DNA from: an uncultured Rhodospirillales bacterium
GTDB taxonomy: Bacteria; Pseudomonadota; Alphaproteobacteria; Azospirillales; Azospirillaceae
Length of the DNA stretch: 45,476 bases
Direction of reading: 5' to 3'
NCBI GenBank assembly: GCA_903856295.1
Contig: CAIOBP010000253.1
Span: forward strand, 1 to 45,476
In this document: positions 11,621 to 18,535 of the stretch, piece by piece
Layout: each line of letters begins with the position of its first letter
Numbering within the stretch: the first letter of the stretch is position 1
Position numbers and translations under genes: made by a program
Notes under the pieces: generated by a model
Told to the model about the DNA's origin: nothing
The model's database searches: none
Seen by the model: only the letters and a program-made list of their open reading frames with translations

Positions 11621-13426
11621 TTACCGGTGCAGCGCCGCATCTTTGGCGCGGTCGACCCACCAGGTTGCTTCGAAGGGCAGGCCGTATTTGGCCGGGGTCT
11701 CGGGGTGGCTGAAGCGGTTCCAGTAGGCGACGCGGTGATGATCGTTGTGCCACTGGGGAATCACGTACCAGCCCCAGAGCAGCACCCGGTCGAGCGCCCG
11801 GGTGGTGTTGACCAGGGTTTCGCGGTCGGGCGCGGCAATGAGTTTAGCCACCAGCTCGTCGACCACCGGGTCGTTCACCCCGGCCAGATTGTGGCTGCCT
11901 TCCTGGCTGGCGGCCTCGGCGGTCCAGTAGTTGCGCTGCTCATTGCCGGGCGACAGCGACTCCCCGAAGCTCCCGATGATCATATCGTAATCGAAACTAT
12001 TCAGCCGGTTCTGATACTGCGCCGAGTCGACCATGCGGATGGTCGCGGTGATGCCGGCGCGGTTGAGATTGCGGACATAGGGCTGGACGATGCGTTCGAA
12101 GATCGGGTTGTCGAGCAGAATCTCGAAACTCAGCGGCTGGCCGGTCTTGGCCCCGACCAGCTTGCCCTCCTTCAGGTCCCAGCCGGCCTTGTGGAACAAC
12201 TCGAAGGCCATGCGCTGACCGGCGCGGATATTGCCGCTGCCATCGCTTTTGGGCGGTTCGAAGGCCTTGGTGAAAACCTCCTCGGGCTCCTTGCCGCGAT
12301 AGGGCTCGAGGATTTTCAGCTCGGCCGCCGTCGGCGGGCCGTCGGCGCCCAGTTCGGAGTTGGCGAAATAGCTCTTGGTCCGGGCATATTGGCCATACAT
12401 GATGTTGGCCTGGGTCCATTCGAAGTCAAACAGCCACGCCAGCGCCTCGCGCACCGTGCGGTCGGCGAACAGCGGCCGACGGCTGTTGAAGACGAAGCCC
12501 TGCATGCCCTGCGGATCCTGGTGCTTGATTTCCTCGCGGACGATCCGACCATCCTTGACCGGCGGCACGTCGTAGCCGGTCGCCCAGTTCTTGGAGCTGT
12601 TCTCAAGCCGGAAGTCGGCGGCCCCGGCCTTGAACGCCTCGAAGGCGACATCGGCATCGCGGAAATAGTCGAAGCGGATGACGTCGAAATTGAAACGGCC
12701 GCGATTGATCGGCAACTCCTTGGCCCACCAGTTTTCGACCCGGCGGTAGGAGATCATCCGCCCGGCCTGAACGGTGTCGACCCGATAGGGGCCGCTGCCC
12801 GGAATCGCCTCCAGGGTGGTGCTGTTGAACGGCCGCTTCTCGCTGAACCAATGCTTGGGCAGCACCTGGAGCTGGCCGATGATCAGCGGCAATTCGCGAT
12901 TGGCCGGGCCACTGAAAGAAAACTTCACCCCGCGCTCGCCAATCCGTTCCACCTTCGAAACATTGGCGTAATAGAGCCGGTAATGCGGCAAGCCCTGGTC
13001 GCGCAAGGTCTCGAAGCTCCAGATGACATCCTCGGCGGTCACCGGGGTGCCGTCGCTGAAGCGGGCTTGCTGGCGCAGGGTGAAGGCGACCCAGGAGCGA
13101 TCCGGCGCCAGATCGATGGTCTCGGCGAGCACGCCATATTCGCTGAACGGCTCGTCGTTGCTGCCCTCGGTCAGCGACTGGAAGACCATGCCCGCCCCGG
13201 CCGCCGATTCGCCGCGAATGATGAACGGGTTGAGATTGTCGAAGCCGCCGAGGGTGGTGAGCCGCAGCTCGCCCCCCTTGGGCGCATCGGGATTGACATA
13301 GTCGAACTGCTTGAACCCGGCGGGATATTTGGGCGGTCCGTAAAGCGACAGCCCATGCACCCCCTCGGCAAGGGCCGGAGATGAAAACAGAAGCACCGCG
13401 GCAATGGCGGCAAATCTCTTACGCAT
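11621..13426 (-). CDS. yejA: Periplasmic peptide-binding protein YejA (SBP family 5)
   Basis: A 601-residue substrate-binding protein with a Sec signal peptide (RKRFAAIAAVLLFSSPALA, cleavage before EG). The SBP_bac_5 body begins with HGLSLYGPPKYPAGFKQFDY and carries FSDGTPVTAEDVIWSFE near residue 130. It delivers peptides to YejBE. ATG 13426 is chosen because GAGGGTGGGG precedes it at good distance. A GTG at 13447 overlapping the asd stop would add a non-signal-like prefix. The gene follows asd by 17 bp on the same strand, so the importer appears co-transcribed with aspartate-family biosynthesis. Confidence 0.93.
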   Translation of the reverse strand: MRKRFAAIAAVLLFSSPALAEGVHGLSLYGPPKYPAGFKQFDYVNPDAPKGGELRLTTLGGFDNLNPFIIRGESAAGAGMVFQSLTEGSNDEPFSEYGVLAETIDLAPDRSWVAFTLRQQARFSDGTPVTAEDVIWSFETLRDQGLPHYRLYYANVSKVERIGERGVKFSFSGPANRELPLIIGQLQVLPKHWFSEKRPFNSTTLEAIPGSGPYRVDTVQAGRMISYRRVENWWAKELPINRGRFNFDVIRFDYFRDADVAFEAFKAGAADFRLENSSKNWATGYDVPPVKDGRIVREEIKHQDPQGMQGFVFNSRRPLFADRTVREALAWLFDFEWTQANIMYGQYARTKSYFANSELGADGPPTAAELKILEPYRGKEPEEVFTKAFEPPKSDGSGNIRAGQRMAFELFHKAGWDLKEGKLVGAKTGQPLSFEILLDNPIFERIVQPYVRNLNRAGITATIRMVDSAQYQNRLNSFDYDMIIGSFGESLSPGNEQRNYWTAEAASQEGSHNLAGVNDPVVDELVAKLIAAPDRETLVNTTRALDRVLLWGWYVIPQWHNDHHRVAYWNRFSHPETPAKYGLPFEATWWVDRAKDAALHR

Positions 13427-13443
13427 CCGGCCCCACCCTCGTT

Positions 13444-14463
13444 TCACGTCTTGAGATATTTGCGCGCCAGCACTTCGGCGATCTGCACGGCGTTGAGTGC
13501 GGCGCCCTTGCGCAGATTATCCGCGACCACCCACAAAACGATACCGTTTTCCACCGTGCTGTCCTCGCGAATGCGCGAGACGAACACCGGATCGTCGCCC
13601 GCGACCTCGACCGGCGTGACATAGCCCTCGTCGGCGCGATGATCGATCACCGTGACCCCCTTGGCCTTGCGCAGGGCCTCGCGGGCCTCGTCGGCGGTAA
13701 TCGGCTTCTCGAACTCGAGATTGATCGCCTCGGAATGGCCGATGAACACCGGCACCCGCACGGCGGTGGCGATCACCTTGATCTTGGGATCGAGAATCTT
13801 CTTGGTCTCGACCACCAGCTTCCACTCTTCCTTGGTCGCGCCGTCATCCATGAAGACGTCGATGTGGGGAATGACGTTGAAGGCGATCTGCTTGGTAAAT
13901 TTGGTGCGGGAGATCGGGTCGTTGACGTAAATGGCGCGGGTCTGGTTGAACAGCTCGTCCATGCCCTCGCGCCCGGCGCCCGAGACCGACTGGTAGGTCG
14001 ACACCACCACCCGCTTGATGGTGGCCAGATCGTGCAGAGGCTTCAGCGCCACCACCATCTGAATGGTCGAGCAATTGGGGTTGGCGATGATGTTGCGCTT
14101 GGTGTAGCCGGCGATCGCCTCGGGATTGACCTCGGGCACCACCAGCGGCACATCGGGGTCCATGCGGAAGTGCGAGGTGTTGTCGATCACCACGCAGCCG
14201 GCCGCGGCGGCCCTGGGCGAATATTTCGCCGAAACCTTGGCGCCCGGCGAAGACAGCGCGATGTCGGTACCGGCGAAGTCATAGGTGTCGAGATCGCGGA
14301 CCTTGAGAATGGTCTTCTCGCCGAAGGAAACCTCCTTGCCCACCGAGCGCGACGAGGCGAGCGCGACAACCTCGGAAGCCGGAAACTGGCGAGCGGCGAG
14401 AGTGGCGAGTATTTCCCGTCCGACATTGCCCGTGGCGCCGATCACCGCAACTTTGTAACCCAT
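13444..14463 (-). CDS. asd: Aspartate-semialdehyde dehydrogenase
   Basis: A 339-residue NADPH-dependent enzyme that reduces aspartyl-4-phosphate to aspartate semialdehyde. This is the branch point to lysine/diaminopimelate, threonine and methionine. The Rossmann motif VAVIGATGNVGREIL is at the N-terminus. The catalytic cysteine lies in NPNCSTIQ near residue 130, and SGAGREGMDEL follows. The start MGYKVAVIG fits family length; the longer frame upstream is not needed. It opens the asd-yejABE operon and is preceded by the tandem palindromic repeat. Confidence 0.96.
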   Translation of the reverse strand: MGYKVAVIGATGNVGREILATLAARQFPASEVVALASSRSVGKEVSFGEKTILKVRDLDTYDFAGTDIALSSPGAKVSAKYSPRAAAAGCVVIDNTSHFRMDPDVPLVVPEVNPEAIAGYTKRNIIANPNCSTIQMVVALKPLHDLATIKRVVVSTYQSVSGAGREGMDELFNQTRAIYVNDPISRTKFTKQIAFNVIPHIDVFMDDGATKEEWKLVVETKKILDPKIKVIATAVRVPVFIGHSEAINLEFEKPITADEAREALRKAKGVTVIDHRADEGYVTPVEVAGDDPVFVSRIREDSTVENGIVLWVVADNLRKGAALNAVQIAEVLARKYLKT

Positions 14464-14542
14464 GACAGAGTCCGTCCTTGGAAAATCAACATGCGGCCCT
14501 TGAGGTAATACGATCACGGCGGCAATGCAACTCCGCCGAAGC

Positions 14543-14776
14543 CTCTAGAGCGGGATCACATTGACCGGACTCGGTCAATGTGTGAATCCCGCTCTAAAAT
14601 CAAATAGCTAGAGCAAGATTCACGCTGCGAGGTGGTTCCACCTCTTCGCGATCTTGCTCTAGAGCGGGATCACATTGACCGGACTCGGTCAATGTGTGAA
14701 TCCCGCTCTAAAATCAAATAGCTAGAGCAAGATTCATGCTGCGAGGTGGTTCCATCTCTTCGCGATCTTGCTCTAG
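14543..14776. repeat. Tandem duplicate of a 114-bp two-hairpin palindromic element
   Basis: Units 14543-14656 and 14657-14770 differ at only two bases and are followed by a further CTCTAG (14771-14776). Each unit holds a long hairpin closed by AGAGCGGGAT / ATCCCGCTCT around CACATTGACC / GGTCAATGTG. A second hairpin is closed by TAGAGCAAGAT / ATCTTGCTCTA around GAGGTGG / CCACCTC. One of the two differences weakens the inner stem of copy 2 to a G-U pair. The structure resembles REP/BIME-type interspersed elements. It lies between divergent asd and the small conserved gene at 14843. Confidence 0.85.
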
Positions 14777-14842
14777 GGGATTTGACGGAAAGCCGCCGCC
14801 GTGGCACAGCATTGAGCGGTCGAGGGTTGGGAGAGAGGATCA

Positions 14843-15103
14843 ATGGCCGTCATCCAGGACATCATCGCCGCGGCGATCAAAAAGGCCGACAGCTCTATGT
14901 TCAACGAGAACTACAGCAAGCAGGCCGCCGCCGTGATTCAGGCCGTGCAGAAGGCGGGCTACGAAATCGTGCCGACCAAGCCGCCCGAGGGGCTGGTGCC
15001 CTATGTTCACGACAACATGCCGTTCGGCCGGCTACGCCCCAGCGAGCTGGTGACCCAGCTCTATACCCTGATGGTCAGCAACGTCCGCCGCTTTGACAAA
15101 TGA
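14843..15103 (+). CDS. Conserved hypothetical protein, 86 residues
   Basis: A small soluble protein beginning MAVIQDIIAAAIKKADSSMF and rich in amphipathic helix, with a central PTKPPEGLVPYVHDNMPFG turn region. GAGAGAGG sits at proper distance before ATG 14843, and codon use matches neighbours, so it looks real. No catalytic motif, signal peptide or membrane segment is seen, and I do not recognise a named family. It is followed 46 bp later by the hemerythrin gene on the same strand and may be co-transcribed with it. Confidence 0.7.
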   Translation: MAVIQDIIAAAIKKADSSMFNENYSKQAAAVIQAVQKAGYEIVPTKPPEGLVPYVHDNMPFGRLRPSELVTQLYTLMVSNVRRFDK

Positions 15104-15149
15104 CCCGCTCTGGAGTAGCCAGGGGGGAACCTCGGGCGGGAGCGGATGA

Positions 15150-15542
15150 ATGAGCGCAAACGTGCTGGATGCCTCTGCCGCGCGCCTCTTCATCGCGGTT
15201 GATCACACCACCATGATGGAACAGATCGACGGCATCCTGCGGCTGATGGCGGCCCCGGAGCCCGATGTGCCGTCGATCTGCGCCGGCCTCGACGCGCTGG
15301 CCGGGCAGACCCGGGAGCATTTCGACCGCGAGGGCGAAATCATGCGCTTTCTCACCGATCAGGACGCCGAGGCGCACCGGCGCGACCACGCCCGGTTGCT
15401 CCGGTCGCTGATCGATTTCACCGAAGCCATCCGCAGCGGCGACAAGCCGGTGTCGATGACCACCGCCCTCGACCTCGACACCTGGCTGATGTTTCACATC
15501 CAATGCTTCGACGCCAAGCTGATCGCCGCCTGCGGGGCGTGA
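15150..15542 (+). CDS. Hemerythrin-domain protein
   Basis: A 130-residue four-helix protein with all seven residues of a hemerythrin di-iron site in the expected order: H19, H57 and E61 (HxxxE), H76 and H80 (HxxxH), H116 and D121 (HxxxxD). Bacterial hemerythrins bind O2 reversibly or sense oxygen or nitric oxide; a single-domain form like this is usually cytoplasmic. The stop codon lies inside a 14-bp sequence repeated at 16443. Before the insertion of the next gene, its 3' end would have abutted the end of the nuclease-like gene. Confidence 0.88.
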   Translation: MSANVLDASAARLFIAVDHTTMMEQIDGILRLMAAPEPDVPSICAGLDALAGQTREHFDREGEIMRFLTDQDAEAHRRDHARLLRSLIDFTEAIRSGDKPVSMTTALDLDTWLMFHIQCFDAKLIAACGA

Positions 15543-15543
15543 A
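15530..15543. repeat. Left copy of 14-bp direct repeat CTGCGGGGCGTGAA
   Basis: Identical to 16443-16456. The two copies bracket the lower-GC single-gene segment 15544-16442. This copy contains the last codons and stop of the hemerythrin gene. Confidence 0.8.
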
Positions 15544-15586
15544 AACCTTATTCCGAACGAACATGCATGACTGCTGAGAGGCTAAT

Positions 15587-16396
15587 GTGACTTGGTTTTG
15601 GCTGGCATGCGTAGCGCTTGGGAGCATCGGCATTGGCTTGATCCTCGGCTTTAAGGGAGCCGCACTCCTTTTCCAGCCGACCATCCAGGACCAAAACCTC
15701 AAACTGGCTCTCGACCGGAATTTTGCCCTGACTATACTGCGCCGAGAACTTGCTAATTGGCTGTTCAGGCGAGACCCGGACCGGAATCTTCAAATATATC
15801 GGGAAGCACTCGGGGCCGTGACAGCAATTGATTCGATGAATCGAACCGAGCAATATGGCCAGCGCGCCGGTATTTCCAAGAAATTTCCGTGGTATGTAGA
15901 TTTTGATTTGATAGATTCTCATGACTACACATTATACGCCGATGCACTGAGTTGGAGCAATTATGATGAAATTGCGAACCACTACACTACCATTATTCGT
16001 TTCCAAGCACTTCAAGTGGCTATCAATGAGGATTGGCCCAGGCAGGGCCCGATTAGCGACAAGGAATTATCACACCTCGAGAACTATGTGCGAAAGTACA
16101 AGGACACACAGCTAAAGAGAAGACTAAAGGCTGCGATCCACGAGTTTTACACCTATCGTCAATACGAAAACGAAAGCTTAAAATACGAGACGGCTACGCT
16201 CATTGTGCGCAGGGTCTATCACTTCGCTGAAAATCGCTACGGCGTTCACTTTAAGGACACGGGAGAATTCGGTCTCTATGGGTTTTTTTTCGCCGACAAT
16301 CGCGACGAGCCTTTCACGAACTTCTACCGCTCCAATGCCGATTTTACCGAAGAAACTTGGCTTGATGACATGCGGATTAACGAGCCACCCATTTGA
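15587..16396 (+). CDS. Hypothetical membrane-anchored protein on a lower-GC insert
   Basis: A 269-residue protein with one N-terminal membrane helix (about residues 3-25, WFWLACVALGSIGIGLILGF), then a cytoplasmic or periplasmic helical domain rich in Tyr, Arg and Asp/Glu. No known motif is recognised. GTG 15587 is preceded by GAGAGG, which supports this start. Base composition and codon use are clearly more AT-rich than the flanking genes. The segment is bracketed by a 14-bp direct repeat, so it looks horizontally acquired. Function unknown. Confidence 0.65.
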   Translation: MTWFWLACVALGSIGIGLILGFKGAALLFQPTIQDQNLKLALDRNFALTILRRELANWLFRRDPDRNLQIYREALGAVTAIDSMNRTEQYGQRAGISKKFPWYVDFDLIDSHDYTLYADALSWSNYDEIANHYTTIIRFQALQVAINEDWPRQGPISDKELSHLENYVRKYKDTQLKRRLKAAIHEFYTYRQYENESLKYETATLIVRRVYHFAENRYGVHFKDTGEFGLYGFFFADNRDEPFTNFYRSNADFTEETWLDDMRINEPPI

Positions 16397-16442
16397 AATT
16401 CTCGCCTCCGCGTCACCCGAGAAACCTTCCTCATATATTCGT

Positions 16443-16456
16443 CTGCGGGGCGTGAA
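16443..16456. repeat. Right copy of 14-bp direct repeat CTGCGGGGCGTGAA
   Basis: Second copy of the repeat at 15530-15543, directly before the 3' end of the nuclease-like gene. If one copy and the intervening DNA are removed, the hemerythrin and nuclease-like genes become neighbours with a spacing of a few bases. Confidence 0.8.
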
Positions 16457-16458
16457 GC

Positions 16459-17328
16459 TCAATGGCCGGCCGGGGCCAACATCGGCGTGACCGGAGGCGA
16501 TAGGATCGGGGCTGGCGGGGCCGGAACCGGAGGCGATGGGACCGGAGGCGGCTCGAGCCGCTCCAGCTGTTCCGGGTGAACGAGTTCGATCTCGGGGCCG
16601 TTGTGGCGGTAGATCCAGCCGCGCACCCGGATGGTCGTCCCCTGGAGCTTGGCCGGATCGCCGTGAAGCTGGCGGAAGGCGCGAACCGAGCGGCGCGGCA
16701 CCCGGATCGTGAAGTCGGTCCGCCAGTCGGGGCCGAAATTAAGGTAGAGCTGGCCCTTGGCCATCGCCACCGCCAGCACCCGGCCTTCGACGATCTGGAA
16801 ACTGTCGTAATCGTGCCCCAGCCCCTCGGGATCGCGCACCGCGAAAAAGGGCAAGGCCCAGATGCCGAGCCGGGCGGCGCGGGCGGCACTCTCGCGGGCA
16901 TACAACTCGCCGCCGAGCGCCGCGAGGTCGGGCGAGGCGTAGACCCGCGCCAACCCCCGGGCCAGCATCTCGCCTTGCAGCCACAGCCCATCGTCGCGGG
17001 TCAGCTGGGCCGGCAGCCGGTCGTGGCGGTCCTGGTGAACCGGGCCGAAACGCAGGGTCACGGACCGGCCCAGGGCGAGGGCCTCCAGCGTCTTTTTCGC
17101 CTCGTCGGCCAGCGGCCATTTGTAGGGCCGGGTGCGGCCGGCATTGACCTTGGGCGCCTGAATACCGGTCAGCTTCACCGTGCGGCCGTCGGCCAGCACC
17201 AGCGTATCCCCCGTCACCACCTCCTTGACCACGCCGGTGCCAGCGGCCGGCAGCGCCTGGGGCGTCGCCGCCCGCGCGCCGGCTGGCAGGAGCAGGGCCA
17301 GCAGGAGAAAGAGGACACGGCTAATCAC
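16459..17328 (-). CDS. Secreted SNase-like (thermonuclease fold) protein, probably inactive
   Basis: A 289-residue protein with a signal peptide (GTG start; [19 protein letters not shown] then ATP). The OB-fold SNase domain follows: [20 protein letters not shown] at about residues 38-57. In staphylococcal nuclease the catalytic trio is Arg35, Glu43 and Arg87, with Asp40 binding calcium. Here the matching run KLTGIQAPK has Lys, Gln and Lys in place of Arg35, Asp40 and Glu43; an Arg remains in DRHDRLPAQ. Catalysis is therefore doubtful. A second small beta domain and a Pro-rich tail follow. The frame is open upstream to 17415, but the signal peptide favours GTG 17328, which overlaps the stop of the preceding 39-codon ORF. 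Confidence 0.75.
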   Translation of the reverse strand: MISRVLFLLLALLLPAGARAATPQALPAAGTGVVKEVVTGDTLVLADGRTVKLTGIQAPKVNAGRTRPYKWPLADEAKKTLEALALGRSVTLRFGPVHQDRHDRLPAQLTRDDGLWLQGEMLARGLARVYASPDLAALGGELYARESAARAARLGIWALPFFAVRDPEGLGHDYDSFQIVEGRVLAVAMAKGQLYLNFGPDWRTDFTIRVPRRSVRAFRQLHGDPAKLQGTTIRVRGWIYRHNGPEIELVHPEQLERLEPPPVPSPPVPAPPAPILSPPVTPMLAPAGH

Positions 17329-17440
17329 GGTCGTCGGCCTGTGGGGCGCGCATGGTTTCGGGCAGGCCCAGCCGGCGCGACCGTTCCAGCGCAACCAGAG
17401 CATGGCCTCTCTCAATGCGTTCGGATGCGTAACGATCCAT
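17321..17440 (-). CDS. Small ORF (39 aa) between rubrerythrin and the nuclease-like gene
   Basis: ATG at 17440 (minus strand) opens a 39-residue frame, [20 protein letters not shown] then a further basic/acidic helix, ending TAG at 17321-17323. It starts 11 bp after the rubrerythrin stop. Its stop overlaps the probable GTG start of the next gene by 8 bases, a layout typical of translational coupling. Codon use resembles neighbours. No clear ribosome binding site and no known family; it could be a real small protein or only a coupling frame. Confidence 0.4.
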   Translation of the reverse strand: MDRYASERIERGHALVALERSRRLGLPETMRAPQADDRD

Positions 17441-17451
17441 ATCGGAGACGA

Positions 17452-17865
17452 TCACAAGCTGTCGAGGGCCTTTTGGAACCGGCCGACGTGGGACTTCTCG
17501 GCCTTGGCCAGGGTCTCGAACCAGTCGGCGATCTCGTCGAACCCTTCCTCGCGGGCGGTGCGCGCGAAGGCGGGATACATCTCGGCGTATTCGTGGGTCT
17601 CGCCGGCGATCGCGGCCTTGAGATTGAGCACGGTATCGCCGATCGGCAGGCCGGTGGCCGGATCCCCGACCTCCTCCAGATATTCGAGATGACCGTGGGC
17701 GTGGCCGGTCTCGCCCTCGGCGGTCGAGCGGAACACCGCCGCGATGTCGTTGTGCCCCTCGATGTCGGCCTTCTGGGCGAAATAGAGATACCGGCGGTTG
17801 GCTTGGCTCTCGCCGGCAAACGCAGCCTTGAGATTGGCCTCGGTCCTGGTTCCCTTGAGCGCCAT
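17452..17865 (-). CDS. Rubrerythrin (ferritin-like di-iron domain only)
   Basis: A 137-residue peroxide-scavenging di-iron protein. Ferritin-like motifs are visible: [17 protein letters not shown] near residue 18, [14 protein letters not shown] near 50, [10 protein letters not shown] near 90 and EKSH near 124. The C-terminal rubredoxin (Cys4) domain of classical 190-residue rubrerythrins is absent, so electrons must come from a separate partner. GGGAGGGA precedes ATG 17865 by 7 bp. It lies directly downstream of irr on the same strand, with its own likely promoter between them. Confidence 0.92.
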   Translation of the reverse strand: MALKGTRTEANLKAAFAGESQANRRYLYFAQKADIEGHNDIAAVFRSTAEGETGHAHGHLEYLEEVGDPATGLPIGDTVLNLKAAIAGETHEYAEMYPAFARTAREEGFDEIADWFETLAKAEKSHVGRFQKALDSL

Positions 17866-17919
17866 CTGCCGGTCCCTCCCGGTTGGAGCAGAATGTGGCC
17901 GCACACGGCCGGTCCGCAT

Positions 17920-17949
17920 CTTATCGCACCTGCGACAAGCCCGAGTCAA
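17920..17949 (-). promoter_or_regulatory. Probable promoter of the rubrerythrin gene
   Basis: On the minus strand TTGACT (17949-17944) is followed after 18 bp by GATAAG (17925-17920), about 55 bp before the start codon. The -35 is close to consensus and the -10 is moderate. No clear Irr box (TTTAGAA-N-TTCTAAA type) is visible beside it. Confidence 0.4.
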
Positions 17950-18001
17950 GTTCGTGACAAAAGACAATCATCGCGCGGGATACGAACGAACTATATTTGC
18001 C

Positions 18002-18445
18002 TCATTGCGGAACGGCCAAGTCTTCGCCCGGAGTCCCGCCAAGACGAATGATGACATCCACTTGTTTGACATGCGTTCCGGCCGGCGGGGCCGGCAGCGA
18101 GTCCAGGATCACCGCCGAACCGGGAACATCGAGCAGCCAGCCGGCGCCCTCGTGGAAAAAGTGATGGTGCATCGAGACATTGGTGTCGAAGTAGGAGCGT
18201 CCGGCCTCGATCACCACCTCGCGCAGCATGCCGACGGCGGTCAACTGGTGCAGGGTGTTGTAAATGGTGGCCAGCGACACCCGCAGCCCCGCCGCCTTCG
18301 CTTCGCCGTGCAGTTGCTCGGCGGTAATGTGGCGGTCGCCATGCTCGAACAGCAGGCGCGACAGCCCCACCCGCTGCCGGGTCGGCCGCAACCCCGCTTT
18401 GGTCAGGAGTTCGGCGGCGATCTGGTAGGGGCGGTTGACCGGCAT
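18002..18445 (-). CDS. irr: Iron response regulator Irr (Fur family)
   Basis: A 147-residue DNA-binding repressor. In alphaproteobacteria Irr controls heme synthesis, iron uptake and oxidative-stress genes, and its stability follows heme status. The winged-helix half shows GLRPTRQRVGLSRLLF and the recognition helix VSLATIYNTLHQ. The dimer half has SYFDTNVSMHHHFFHEG, whose three-histidine run (93-95) is the Irr heme/metal signature. It lacks the N-terminal GCPWHD heme motif of Bradyrhizobium Irr. ATG 18445 matches family starts; the frame extends further upstream without homology. The neighbouring rubrerythrin is a plausible direct target. Confidence 0.88.
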   Translation of the reverse strand: MPVNRPYQIAAELLTKAGLRPTRQRVGLSRLLFEHGDRHITAEQLHGEAKAAGLRVSLATIYNTLHQLTAVGMLREVVIEAGRSYFDTNVSMHHHFFHEGAGWLLDVPGSAVILDSLPAPPAGTHVKQVDVIIRLGGTPGEDLAVPQ

Positions 18446-18535
18446 TGCGGGGAATATCCATGGATGACGTGGGGGCACTCTAGCCGCGATCATCCAACAA
18501 ATCGTTAAGGCGGCGCCCGGAAATACCCGCAAGGC

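Noticed and set aside
10712-13384. 890-codon plus-strand frame opposite yejA and yejB
   Set aside because: It has low-complexity His/Gln/Glu-rich translation and no motif, and the minus strand encodes a full ABC transporter.
14736-15096. Alternative frames over the small conserved gene at 14843
   Set aside because: Only the 14843 frame has a good ribosome binding site and a protein-like composition.
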